A stretch of 64,000 nucleotides of DNA from Nitrospirota bacterium (GTDB lineage Bacteria > JACPQY01). The stretch's first letter is position 1. Each line of letters begins with the position of its first letter. Below the pieces are notes generated by a model that saw only the letters and a program-made list of their open reading frames with translations, made no database searches and was not told where the DNA came from. Below, one piece after another: positions 45,731 through 53,940 of this stretch. The translations under genes and the position numbers were made by a program. The DNA is taken from NCBI GenBank assembly GCA_016180645.1, contig JACPAV010000015.1, positions 56,124 through 120,123 on the forward strand. The letters are read 5' to 3'.

Positions 45731-46294
45731 CTACGCCTTGACGCGTTGGAGGAACGAATTGTCCCGCGTGTCGATCATGATCTTCTCGCCGGTGACAACG
45801 AACTGGGGGACTTGGACCATCAGGCCGGTTTCCAGCTTGGCGGGCTTCTTGGAGGCGCTTTGCGTGGCGCCGGCCAGGGAGGGATCCGTCTCGACGACCG
45901 TCAGGGCGACTTGGGTCGGAGGTTCCACGGCGGTGGGTTTCTCATCGCAGAAATCGACCGTTACCGTGGTGTTGGGAAGAAGATAGTTGGTCGCTTCGCC
46001 GACGATGTCCTTGTGGAGCGAAAGTTGGTCGAATGTCTTGCTGTCCATGAAGACGTAGTTTTCGCCGTCCAGATACAGATACTCCATGTCTTTGCGCTCC
46101 AGGACGGCGACGTCCACTTGGTCCTCCGAGCGGAAGCGGTGGTCCAGCGTGCGCCCGGTGGCGATGTTGCGGATTTTCGTCTGGACCATCCCGCGCCAGT
46201 TTCCGGGGGTGACGTGCTGGATTTCCGACACACGGCAGAGCTTTCCCTCGTAGTAAATGATCATGCCGACCTTGAGCTGCGTTGCGGGGATCAT
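45731..46294 (-). CDS. efp: Elongation factor P, variant modification loop
   Basis: Predicted 187-residue EF-P, which enters the ribosomal E site and relieves stalling at polyproline. Three domains are visible: the KOW-like N-terminal domain (MIPATQLKVGMIIYYEGK), an OB domain (EYLYLDGENYVFMDSKTFDQ) and the C-terminal OB domain (GLMVQVPQFVVTGEKIMID). The loop that normally carries the modified Lys34 (PGKG) reads PGNWRG, so the tip residue is Asn and classic lysylation is impossible. ATG 46294 was chosen because MIPATQ aligns with the family start; the upstream in-frame extension has no ribosome site. Confidence 0.92.
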   Translation of the reverse strand: MIPATQLKVGMIIYYEGKLCRVSEIQHVTPGNWRGMVQTKIRNIATGRTLDHRFRSEDQVDVAVLERKDMEYLYLDGENYVFMDSKTFDQLSLHKDIVGEATNYLLPNTTVTVDFCDEKPTAVEPPTQVALTVVETDPSLAGATQSASKKPAKLETGLMVQVPQFVVTGEKIMIDTRDNSFLQRVKA

Positions 46295-46428
46295 GAGGGG
46301 CGGGATAGTAGACCAGATGGGGTAAAGGATCAAGCGCCCGAATTGTCGGCCTTCTCCGCCGACCTTGCTTCGTCCGCCAGAGCGGGTTTCGCGAAGGTGG
46401 GAGCACCGCCCGACGTGGATTCCAGAGG

Positions 46429-46821
46429 TTATCGGGCTTGGGCCTTGCCTTCACGAGGCGTGAGCCATGCCAGCACAGCCGCTATTGCGAACAGAGCCGA
46501 AACATCACCCCAGAGGTGACCCCTGTTATGGTCGCCGTCGAACGACTGCACGGTCATGACCCCGCCGTGTACGATGCTGGACCAGACGGTGAACCAAATG
46601 AGACTTCGGTGTGCGAGGGGGTTACGGGCGGCGAGGATGAGAAAGACCCCGAGCGTGGCGTAAACGGCGAGGATCATTTCAAAGTAGTACGAACGACCCT
46701 CGGCATGCCACGACCAGCCGGACGGCCAGACGACCGTGAGCGGCCATAGGCCGAAAACAAAAGCCAGCCCGACAAGCACCAGAACGATGCGCAGATACTT
46801 GATGCGATCAGATTCAGTCAT
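46429..46821 (-). CDS. DUF6632-like integral membrane protein
   Basis: Predicted 130-residue protein with four hydrophobic helices. IKYLRIVLVLVGLAFVFGLW, FEMILAVYATLGVFLILAAR, NPLAHRSLIWFTVWSSIVHG and the GHLWGDVSALF segment match the conserved pattern of DUF6632. A good GGAGAAG site precedes ATG. Function unknown; it lies between EF-P and a kinase on the same strand. Confidence 0.7.
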   Translation of the reverse strand: MTESDRIKYLRIVLVLVGLAFVFGLWPLTVVWPSGWSWHAEGRSYYFEMILAVYATLGVFLILAARNPLAHRSLIWFTVWSSIVHGGVMTVQSFDGDHNRGHLWGDVSALFAIAAVLAWLTPREGKAQAR

Positions 46822-47027
46822 GGTCTTCTCCTTCGGATCATCATAAATCGCGTACTTCAGGAATCGCCTCTCGCGTGCGCCGGGAGACGAAAGTCCTTGA
46901 GGGATAATCCCATGCCATCAATGGCGACGAGTGAGCTAAGTGGACGAGGGAATCCCAGCGGCACGAACTTGCGAAGCGACGCTGGGGCGTCCGAGTGGAG
47001 CGCGCTGATAGCTGCAAACCGTTGCAT

Positions 47028-48266
47028 CTATAGCTTGACCTTGCTCAGAATGTTCTTTCTGAACTCAGCCTGAGCTGCCTGTTTCTCCAGAGCTGCACGT
47101 TCTTCACGCTCCTGGCGGGCAGCATGCTCCCGTTGTCGCTCGACATAGCCACGGTTTGCAGCAGTCACGTAGTTCCTGGCGTGATTAATCAGCCGCTGCA
47201 CGAGTTGCTCGTCCTCGCGGACGGCGATTGTCATCGTGTCTCCCCGAATCTCAAATGTTTCTGGTCCAAGGCCAATAATTGCGCCGCGCGCGCCGCGCGG
47301 CTGCCGAAACTCCTGCGACCACCCGGGTGGGGCATTCCGACTCAGCCTGAGAGTCAAGCTGCCATTGTTGTAGTCAAACCCGACAAGGGAAATGGGTACA
47401 AACTCAGGTGGCGTAGAAGCCGACAAGACTTGCCTACTGGCGGCGTCGTACTGCTGGAGTGCCACAAAGGCGTTCTTCCGCGCAATGAGTTCCTTCTTAA
47501 TTGCCTCGATCGTGGGTGGCCGATTTTGGGGATTCTGCTGGATCATGGGCTCCACGATCTCATCGATGTAGGCGTACGGCGGGTTCACGTCCTTCACATG
47601 CTTGAACCCCGCGCCTTGCGGCACCGCCGTGGTGAACAACTCATTAAGCATGAGTCCGAGCGAGAATATGTCGGCACGGTGATCGACTTGGGCGCCTCTA
47701 GTTCTTTGTTCCGGTGCCGAATAAAGGAAATTCGCCATACGAGCGACAAGCTTCGTTTCAACGGCCGTGTAGATTTCCTCTACTTCGAAGTGTGCAATGC
47801 CAAAGTCGGCTACCACCGGAATGTTCTCGGGGTCATTCCACAAGATGTTCTCTGGCTTCAGGTCGCGATGCCAGACACCGGTGAGGTGTGCAGCCTCAAC
47901 GCCGTCGAGTATTTGGGCAAAGACGCGCAAGGCCTCGTCCGGCTTTAATTGGCCCATCTGGGTCCGCAAAGTCCCAGCGTAGAGGCGCATTACGTAAAAC
48001 GGACATTTCACACCGTGGTCTGATGTGGCGCCCGTGTCGAGTACTTTTACGATGTTTGGGTGATCTTGTATCTGGCAGAAAGCGACCTCGTTCTTGAAGC
48101 GTTTGAGTCGCTCTGAATTGACACGCTCAGGCGCCAGGCACTTGAGGGCGTACGTCTCACCGGCGGTGTTGGCCACCTCGTAGACGCGGCCCGCGCCACC
48201 TTCGCCGATAACCTTCGTGGCGCGGTAGGACTCGAAGGGCGTTTCAAACGACGTCTGTTTGATCAC
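47028..48266 (-). CDS. Serine/threonine protein kinase with novel C-terminal region
   Basis: Predicted 412-residue cytoplasmic kinase. All key motifs are intact: GEGGAGRVYE loop, YALKCL Lys, HRDLKPEN catalytic loop, DFGIAH, SAPEQRT activation segment (residues about 12-270). A C-terminal beta-rich segment (SLVGFDYNNGSLTLRL ... ETFEIRGDTMTIAV) is followed by a basic coiled coil (about 350-412). There is no TM helix, unlike PknB-type kinases, so it is soluble. It stands alone between gene-poor flanks; the substrate is unknown. It could be an accessory or defence gene, but nothing in the neighbourhood supports that strongly. Confidence 0.85.
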   Translation of the reverse strand: MIKQTSFETPFESYRATKVIGEGGAGRVYEVANTAGETYALKCLAPERVNSERLKRFKNEVAFCQIQDHPNIVKVLDTGATSDHGVKCPFYVMRLYAGTLRTQMGQLKPDEALRVFAQILDGVEAAHLTGVWHRDLKPENILWNDPENIPVVADFGIAHFEVEEIYTAVETKLVARMANFLYSAPEQRTRGAQVDHRADIFSLGLMLNELFTTAVPQGAGFKHVKDVNPPYAYIDEIVEPMIQQNPQNRPPTIEAIKKELIARKNAFVALQQYDAASRQVLSASTPPEFVPISLVGFDYNNGSLTLRLSRNAPPGWSQEFRQPRGARGAIIGLGPETFEIRGDTMTIAVREDEQLVQRLINHARNYVTAANRGYVERQREHAARQEREERAALEKQAAQAEFRKNILSKVKL

Positions 48267-48414
48267 GATAGCGGTCGTGTGCGGCGAATCATTGATTACC
48301 TACCATTTTGCCCTGAAAATGCGCACTCTCGTTTTCGGGCAGTTTTGCCCGAAGCCGGCTATCAGCGATCTCACGGTGTCATTACAAGAGACCTATATGC
48401 CTGGTTTGACAAAT
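48267..48414. other. Intergenic region upstream of the kinase gene
   Basis: About 150 bases of lower GC. CGGGCAgtttTGCCCG hairpin at about 48338-48353; otherwise nothing recognised. The promoter of the minus-strand kinase probably lies here. Confidence 0.4.
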
Positions 48415-48516
48415 AGGCAACGGCCAACTCGGCGACTTGTCTGCATGCGTTCACGCACAGGCAGGCGGGACGGCCGCCAACAAATCCACCCCCGTCCCGG
48501 TTCAGAACTTGCCGTG
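48415..48516 (+). pseudogene. Fossil of an RCC1-repeat gene 3' end, split by a palindromic repeat
   Basis: Codons at 48416-48436 read GNGQLGD, then a 30-base element (48437-48466, family of 91-127) adds ten codons in frame, then 48467-48514 reads GTAANKSTPVPVQNLP. This is the C-terminus of the RCC1 proteins here (compare [18 protein letters not shown] at 30634). The expected stop codon is TGG and a stop precedes the fragment at 48407-48409, so it is not a gene. Confidence 0.7.
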
Positions 48517-48543
48517 GTTTCTCATCGGGCGTAGGATGAGGCT

Positions 48544-48939
48544 GTGAGCAAGCCCGTTCTCGAAGTCGGTCTCACCACGCTGGAGGGCAAGAATACGCGC
48601 CTCCGCGCGGTGTTCGATACGGGAGCCTATCCTTCCATCGTTCGTGAGGACAGAATCCCAACAGGAGCCACGGTCATTCGCAGAGCCGAGCCCGCTGAAA
48701 TGAGGACAGCGGCCACCGGAGGCAAGCTCAGAATCACGGGAGGCGTCATTTTTGTCATTGAAATCGGGGAAAAGTTGGTTCAGACGTATGCGTTGGTCTC
48801 TCCCGACTTGGCGCAGGACATGCTCATTGGGTCGGAAACCATGCAGGCTTGGGACATCACGATTCAGAACAGCAACGGTCGGACGAAAGTGATCGTCGGA
48901 CGAGACCTTCGCGACCCGGATATCCAGGAAGTTGACTGA
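48544..48939 (+). CDS. Retropepsin-like aspartic protease family protein
   Basis: Predicted 131-residue single-domain protein. AVFDTGAYPSIVRED has the DTGA active-site signature of aspartyl proteases (one catalytic Asp per monomer, so a homodimer is expected). MLIGSETMQAWDITIQ matches the second conserved block (hhLG...L). No signal peptide, so cytoplasmic. GTG 48544 start with a weak gatgag site. Its stop touches the convergent permease stop at 48940. Confidence 0.75.
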   Translation: MSKPVLEVGLTTLEGKNTRLRAVFDTGAYPSIVREDRIPTGATVIRRAEPAEMRTAATGGKLRITGGVIFVIEIGEKLVQTYALVSPDLAQDMLIGSETMQAWDITIQNSNGRTKVIVGRDLRDPDIQEVD

Positions 48940-50484
48940 TCAGATTCGGTTCTTGGCGACCTGGCCGATTCCGAGGACCAGGATCGCCGCCATCGCGTAG
49001 GCCCCCGCGAGAACGAGGGGCATGCTGCCCGGCGCGGTCCACGGGAGGAAAAGGCTCCCGCTTTCCAAGGGGCTGTGGACGATCCCGAACAGGGAGCATC
49101 CGCCCAACAGGAGCAGGCAAGCCGCCGCCGCCCGCGCGCGCCCATCGATCAGGAACGCGAGCGTCGATCCCCAGAGCATTGATGAGACGACGAATCCGTT
49201 CCCGAGCAGGAGCAGCCAGGTGTAGGTGTGGACGAATTCGCCGGTGAGGTCGGCAGACGATTTTCCCAAACTTCCGAAGGCCATTCCGAGCATGATGGTG
49301 ACGAGCGTGGCGGTCACGGGGACGAAACAGAGCGCAACCGCGGGAGCATGGCGCGGCTCGCTCGCGCGGAACGCCTGGGACATGATTTCGATCCCGATGA
49401 AGACCAGAATCGCCGTGATCGCAACCTTGGGAATCACTTGAACAAATACGTCCAAGAGTCCGAAGCAGCCGCCGATTCCCATGGCGATCGCGACCGCCAG
49501 CGTGTAGCCCGCCTTCCCGCCCATGGATTTGTAGGCCGGGTGGCCGATGTAGGGTGTGTTCTGAATCACGCCGCCGAAGAGACCCGCGATCAGGGTTGCG
49601 AAGGCTTCGGTCAGAAGGATGCTTCTCGTCCCGTACTTGTCGCCCGCCACCGCCGCGCTCTCCGTTACGTCGATTCCGCCGACGACCGTCGTGAGCGCAA
49701 AGGGAATGGCGATGGGGAGGTATGGAACCGCGTCGCGCAATCCTTGTCCCATCGAAGGCATGAACTCGAAGAAATGGAACGAAACATCGGCGTGCAGTTC
49801 AGGGAATGCGGTTCCGGTCGTGATCCACTGGATGAGGTAGTAGAGCACGGTGCCCACGGCAACGGCCGCGACGGCCCCCGGAACACCCCAAGGCATCCGG
49901 ATCTTGGCCACGAGAGCGGCGAGGATCACCACGAGCGCCGCAAGACCGGCTATGGGTGACTGAAAAAGATCCAGCGCGGGAATGAACGCGATCAGGAGAA
50001 TCGCAACGGCGGCGATGCTTCCCAAGAGCCCGGCGCGGGGCACACGCGCACGGATCCATCCCCCGAACAGAGAAGTGACCAGTTTGAAAAGTCCCATCCA
50101 CACCATGAGTCCCGCAGCCATGTGCCAAGCGGAGGCTGCCGCTTGTTCCAACGGCATCACGCCTTTCATCTTGAGAAAGAACGGCCCGATGGCGCCGAAG
50201 GTGATTCCGAAGGTGGACGGTGTATCGAGGCCGAGGGGCATGGCGGTGACGTCCGCACGGCCCTCGCGTTTCGCGAGTCGAAACGCCATCCACGTGTAGA
50301 TGAGATCGCCGACGAGCACCCCGAGCGCCGTTCCGGGGATCATCCCCGTGACACTGTGGGTTGGGAACCCGTACACGTGGATCAGAATGGCCGACAGAAC
50401 GATCAGATTGGATGAATTGTCCAGGAACAGCCCGAAGAACGCCCCGACGTCGCCGGGAGCGAGCACCGATCGAAGCGATTTCAT
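48940..50484 (-). CDS. NCS2-like nucleobase/solute permease
   Basis: Predicted 514-residue integral membrane transporter with about 12-14 helices. DNSSNLIVLSAILI, GLDTPSTFGITFGAIG, a central PYLPIAIPFALTTVVGGIDV with VTESAAVAGD, and QNTPYIGHPAYKSMGGKAGY match the permease architecture of xanthine/uracil/solute NCS2-type carriers. The substrate is not predictable. ATG 50484 was chosen over an in-frame extension encoded next to an inverted repeat. It is about 70 bases downstream of the J-domain/CheW gene on the same strand. Confidence 0.8.
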   Translation of the reverse strand: MKSLRSVLAPGDVGAFFGLFLDNSSNLIVLSAILIHVYGFPTHSVTGMIPGTALGVLVGDLIYTWMAFRLAKREGRADVTAMPLGLDTPSTFGITFGAIGPFFLKMKGVMPLEQAAASAWHMAAGLMVWMGLFKLVTSLFGGWIRARVPRAGLLGSIAAVAILLIAFIPALDLFQSPIAGLAALVVILAALVAKIRMPWGVPGAVAAVAVGTVLYYLIQWITTGTAFPELHADVSFHFFEFMPSMGQGLRDAVPYLPIAIPFALTTVVGGIDVTESAAVAGDKYGTRSILLTEAFATLIAGLFGGVIQNTPYIGHPAYKSMGGKAGYTLAVAIAMGIGGCFGLLDVFVQVIPKVAITAILVFIGIEIMSQAFRASEPRHAPAVALCFVPVTATLVTIMLGMAFGSLGKSSADLTGEFVHTYTWLLLLGNGFVVSSMLWGSTLAFLIDGRARAAAACLLLLGGCSLFGIVHSPLESGSLFLPWTAPGSMPLVLAGAYAMAAILVLGIGQVAKNRI

Positions 50485-50505
50485 GCGCGTTGACGCAATA
50501 TAAGA

Positions 50506-50550
50506 GGTGACAGTATACTTGAATAGGATCAATTAGAGTATACTGTCACC
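50506..50550. repeat. 14-bp perfect inverted repeat
   Basis: ggtgacagtatact (50506-50519) and its exact complement agtatactgtcacc (50537-50550) flank a 17-base AT-rich loop. It lies between the stop of the J-domain/CheW gene and the permease start, both on the minus strand. It could terminate transcription, bind a regulator, or be a miniature mobile element. Confidence 0.85.
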
Positions 50551-50555
50551 CTTTA

Positions 50556-51188
50556 TCAGAGGCCGAAGAAGGCGGGGGAGACGACGGTGACGGAGCCCTG
50601 AGGGGCCGGGAAAGTCCGCATGCCGTCCTGCGTCAGAATCTGCGAGGCGGCGACGGTGGACACACCGTCCACGCGATCCACCACAAAGCCCTTCAGCGAT
50701 CGATCCACTTTGAGCAGGAGGATCTGGGCGGTTTCCAGCGGCGAGGCGGAGGCGGAGGACCGTCGGGACGCATCGAGCGAGAAGATTCCGATACGGTCGT
50801 GTATCCACCGAGGGAGACTCCCATCCGATTTCTTCATATCCCGGACATTGCGCACGCCCAGCACCCAGCCGACCTCGCAGGCGAACGGCTCGCCATCCAC
50901 CATAAACAGGACGAACTGGTGCTCGGTGGCCCGGACTTCCGGCTCGGGGGGGGGGGAGTAGGAGTCGTGCCGGATTCCCGAATCGAAGACGGATTCCGGG
51001 CTCAGCGCGGCCTTGCGATACCACTCCAGAATCGTTCTCGTGCGGCTCTCGGCGGCCAGGCGGTCGCCGGCGTTGCGATCCGGATGGTGTTTGAATAGAA
51101 GACGGCGCACTTCACGCTTGAGTTCATCGCGCGTAATCCGGCGGGCCTGGAGCTCCCGCTGAAGGGTCTGAATTTCTTCCACCGTCAT
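50556..51188 (-). CDS. J-domain fused to a CheW-like domain
   Basis: Predicted 210-residue cytoplasmic protein. Residues about 15-60 form a DnaJ J-domain: helix II VRRLLFKHHPDRNAGD contains the HPD motif needed to stimulate DnaK ATPase. Residues about 85-205 resemble CheW: HQFVLFMVDGEPFACEVGWV, then RIGIFSLD and LLKVDRSLKGFVVDRVDGV, the fold that couples receptors to CheA. The combination suggests a co-chaperone docked to a chemosensory array, which is inference. No chemotaxis genes are adjacent. Confidence 0.7.
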   Translation of the reverse strand: MTVEEIQTLQRELQARRITRDELKREVRRLLFKHHPDRNAGDRLAAESRTRTILEWYRKAALSPESVFDSGIRHDSYSPPPEPEVRATEHQFVLFMVDGEPFACEVGWVLGVRNVRDMKKSDGSLPRWIHDRIGIFSLDASRRSSASASPLETAQILLLKVDRSLKGFVVDRVDGVSTVAASQILTQDGMRTFPAPQGSVTVVSPAFFGL

Positions 51189-51257
51189 GAAAGAGCATCG
51201 GAAGGCGGCGGCGGACCTTTAGAGAAAGCTCAAGCATCACAATAACTTGAAGGGAAC

Positions 51258-51285
51258 TTAAGAACCCCATCCAAATTCCGATCAT
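51258..51285 (+). promoter_or_regulatory. Possible sigma28-type promoter
   Basis: TTAAG (51258-51262), 15 bases, then CCGATCAT (51278-51285), close to the flagellar sigma28 consensus TAAA-N15-GCCGATAA, 20 bases before the ATG of the small protein at 51305. Pattern match only. Confidence 0.35.
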
Positions 51286-51304
51286 TAACCTTGAGAGGTA
51301 GAAC

Positions 51305-51535
51305 ATGACTTTGGGGGCCATTACAGGAGCCAGTGTGCTTTCGCCGCAGCTCTCGTTTTTCACGAGCAGCTTCGGGAATCTGTTTTCGGGGTCTACGCAG
51401 TTCACGCCGAATTTTCTGGAGGCGTCCACCCTCAGCACGCTCGGTATGACCAACTCGGAACTGACGGGTCTTGCCGATCCGATGACGCAGCTTTACGCCG
51501 GTTACGTCGGCACGATTCTGAACACGTTTGCCTGA
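51305..51535 (+). CDS. Small Ser/Thr/Phe-rich protein
   Basis: Predicted 76-residue protein beginning MTLGAITGASVLSPQLSFFT. It has no Cys, no signal peptide and a gagaggt ribosome site. Regularly spaced Leu/Phe with Ser, Thr and Asn resembles small surface or appendage-associated subunits, but I recognise no family. A possible sigma28 promoter upstream makes a motility-related role worth testing. Confidence 0.55.
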   Translation: MTLGAITGASVLSPQLSFFTSSFGNLFSGSTQFTPNFLEASTLSTLGMTNSELTGLADPMTQLYAGYVGTILNTFA

Positions 51536-51667
51536 CTACAAGCTTTCGGCTATCAGCAGTCAGCTTTCAGCATTCGGACAAAGATAGGCTCGGGACGCGG
51601 GCGTCTCGCCCATCGTCCTAATCCGGGACTGGCTCCGCAAGGCTTGCGTTTGATCTATAATGCGGCG

Positions 51668-53215
51668 ATGACGAGCCAAGAGGGACCGGCTTTCGGGCGT
51701 ACACGGACCGCCTTCATCCTCTCAACGGTTTTCATCGCGGGCGCCGCCGTCATGGCGATTGAAATTCTGGGGAGCCGCGTCCTCGGTCCTTTTTTCGGCG
51801 CCACGCTTTACGTTTGGGCGGCGCTCATCACGGTGGCCCTTGTCGCGCTTGCCGTGGGTTACTTCGCGGGCGGGCGCCTTGCCGATGGACGGCCCCACTC
51901 CCCTCTGATCGAGACCCTCACCTTTGCCGCCGCCCTCGCGGCCGCCGCCATCCCCGTCCTGCGCGTGGGTGTCCTCGAATGGACCGGCCCCCTCGGGGCG
52001 GTCTCGGGCGCGTTTGTGGCGACGCTCCTCCTGTTTTCGCCGGTCCTGTTCGCCTTGGGGATGGTGACTCCCATGGCTATTCGATTATCGGAGGGGGCCG
52101 CGGAAAAGGCCGGAAGCCGATCGGGAACGATTCTGGCCTTGTCCACGATGGGGGGGGTGTCGGGCTCTCTCTTGAGCGCATTCGTCCTGATTCCCCATGC
52201 AGGAGTCCGCGCATCGATAGGGGGTATTTCCGGGCTCCTCGCGCTTACGGCTGCGGTCGGATTCGCCCTCGGCCGGCGTTGGGCTCGGGCCACGGCTTCC
52301 GCGGCGCTGATGATTCTCAGCCTTGGGTTGGCGGTGCGATCCCGACCTCCTTCGATATCGGCTGTTGTGAGTGAGGGAATTTTCAAGGGGCCGCGGGTCC
52401 TCTACAACGGCGAGAGTTTCTACGGCCGGATCCGGGTGGTGGATTCGGGCCGATACCGGCTCCTCATGATCGACGCCTACGCTCAGTCCATGGTCGATCG
52501 ATCGACGGGGGAAAGCGGGTATGCCTATGTGCGGGCCTTCGGCTCATTGCGCCCGATCCTGTCGCCGTCGGCTCGATCCGCGCTGCTCGTGGGGGGGGGG
52601 GCCGGGCATATCGCGTCCGAGCTGGCGGCCCAGGGCCTTCGTGTGGACATGGTCGAGGTGGATGGGAAGATCCTGGACGTGGCGAGGAAATACTTCGGAT
52701 TTCAGGAGAGGGGCGAGGTGTTCGTTGAGGATGGCCGAAGTTTTCTGAACCGGACCGACCGCGTTTATGATCTCATCGTTCTCGATGCGTACGCGGGCGG
52801 TTGGGTCCCCGCTCACCTGGCGTCGAGGGAATGTTTTCTCGATGCCCGCCGGGTCCTGAAGGGCGACGGCCTTTTGGCGGTCAACTGGGTGTCCACGGGT
52901 CGGATCGGCGCGGAGCAGGCGTCGGTGTATCGAACCCTGAGAGATGTTTTCCCTTCGGTGCGGGTCCATCGCCTGGAATCGTCCGGTCTCGCCAATTTCC
53001 TGTATTTGGCGTCGGCGGCGGCCGGCGGGGGGCCTGCCGGAGACGGTTCGATTTTCACACCGGAGAATGATGTCACGGCGGAGATCGTCGCGATGTCCGA
53101 GGGAGAGATTTTGACCGACGACCGCAATCGGACCGATCTTCTCCAGACGCCGAAAGCCGAGGCGTTCCGGAATACGATGGTCCGCCTGCTGGGCGAGTCG
53201 GTCTTCCTGGACTGA
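51668..53215 (+). CDS. Membrane-bound spermidine-synthase-like protein
   Basis: Predicted 515-residue protein: about seven N-terminal TM helices (residues 14-230, beginning FILSTVFIAGAAVMAIEILG, the usual start of fused SpeE-like proteins) and a cytosolic SAM-fold aminopropyltransferase-like domain (about 235-500). LLVGGGAGHIASEL gives the nucleotide loop, VEVDGKILDVARKYF follows, and VYDLIVLDAYAGGW carries the Asp. This family's substrate in bacteria is usually unknown. ATG 51668 follows a short in-frame extension without a ribosome site. Confidence 0.85.
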   Translation: MTSQEGPAFGRTRTAFILSTVFIAGAAVMAIEILGSRVLGPFFGATLYVWAALITVALVALAVGYFAGGRLADGRPHSPLIETLTFAAALAAAAIPVLRVGVLEWTGPLGAVSGAFVATLLLFSPVLFALGMVTPMAIRLSEGAAEKAGSRSGTILALSTMGGVSGSLLSAFVLIPHAGVRASIGGISGLLALTAAVGFALGRRWARATASAALMILSLGLAVRSRPPSISAVVSEGIFKGPRVLYNGESFYGRIRVVDSGRYRLLMIDAYAQSMVDRSTGESGYAYVRAFGSLRPILSPSARSALLVGGGAGHIASELAAQGLRVDMVEVDGKILDVARKYFGFQERGEVFVEDGRSFLNRTDRVYDLIVLDAYAGGWVPAHLASRECFLDARRVLKGDGLLAVNWVSTGRIGAEQASVYRTLRDVFPSVRVHRLESSGLANFLYLASAAAGGGPAGDGSIFTPENDVTAEIVAMSEGEILTDDRNRTDLLQTPKAEAFRNTMVRLLGESVFLD

Positions 53216-53218
53216 GTC

Positions 53219-53716
53219 CTACGATCGCGTAAGGACTACGGCCACCGGGCCGGCCGAGCCGAGCAGAAAGCTCAACCGATTTCCCTGCATCTCGACGTTC
53301 GTGGCGACGAGTTGCCGCCCGCCGGAAAAGGAGAAGAGGAGCGCGTTCGCGTTGAGCACGCGGAATCGCACCGCTCCGCCCAGGCCGGTGACTCGGACTT
53401 GCGAGAGCGTCCCATCGCTCGAAAAGGTGAGGGACTGTCCGGCGACTTCGCGGAATCGCCCGTTGGGATCGGACTGGACGGAGATGCCCGACCACTTCCC
53501 GATCACGCGGGTTGCGAGGTCATGCTGCTGGGAAAGCAGGGTTTCCGCATTCTGGAGTCTGGCTTCCAGCGCGTCCGCCCTGGACCGAAGTTCGGAAGAC
53601 GACGTCTCCAAGGCCTCGACCCGTTGCGACAATTTGCGGACTTTCGTTCGTGTGCATCCTTCGAGCGGAATCAGGGCCGTGCCCAGGAAGAACATGATCA
53701 GTGCTTTGCGCAGCAT
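53219..53716 (-). CDS. Lipoprotein with coiled coil and beta-rich C-terminal domain
   Basis: Predicted 165-residue lipoprotein: MLRKALIMFFLGTALIPLEG with lipobox Cys at 21, a heptad coiled coil (VRKLSQRVEALETSSSELRS, residues 25-70), then a compact beta domain (WSGISVQSDPNGRF ... GPVAVVLTRS). Perfect AAGGAGG ribosome site before ATG 53716. The periplasmic role is unknown. It ends 3 bases from the convergent SpeE-like stop. Confidence 0.8.
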   Translation of the reverse strand: MLRKALIMFFLGTALIPLEGCTRTKVRKLSQRVEALETSSSELRSRADALEARLQNAETLLSQQHDLATRVIGKWSGISVQSDPNGRFREVAGQSLTFSSDGTLSQVRVTGLGGAVRFRVLNANALLFSFSGGRQLVATNVEMQGNRLSFLLGSAGPVAVVLTRS

Positions 53717-53940
53717 TGAAGCCTCCTTCACCAAAGATCCAGCCAATGGGGGTTTCCTTTTCTTGCGGTTGCGCCCCATTCTACGCCGAGCCGCGAGCAT
53801 GACAACCAACATTTGTGGGAAAGGTCTTCTCATCTCGCCCCTCGTCTTCGAGGCCGAAACCCTACCCTCCATGGCACGGGGTTCGGCCTCTACCGGCGCA
53901 CCCGTTGGGGTTTGAGCAGCGGTCCGTCTGGACCCCACTT
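53717..53940. other. Intergenic region upstream of the coiled-coil lipoprotein
   Basis: About 220 GC-rich bases with no recognised gene; the minus-strand frame through it lacks a ribosome site. Confidence 0.35.

Noticed and set aside
46952..46984. CCCAGCG/CGCTGGG inverted repeat as a terminator of the kinase gene
   Set aside because: The loop is long (about 19 bases) and no T-run follows on the minus strand.
47028..48266. Kinase as part of a phage-defence system
   Set aside because: No nuclease, sensor or other effector is adjacent; the retropepsin-like gene is on the other strand and separated by a pseudogene. Context is insufficient.
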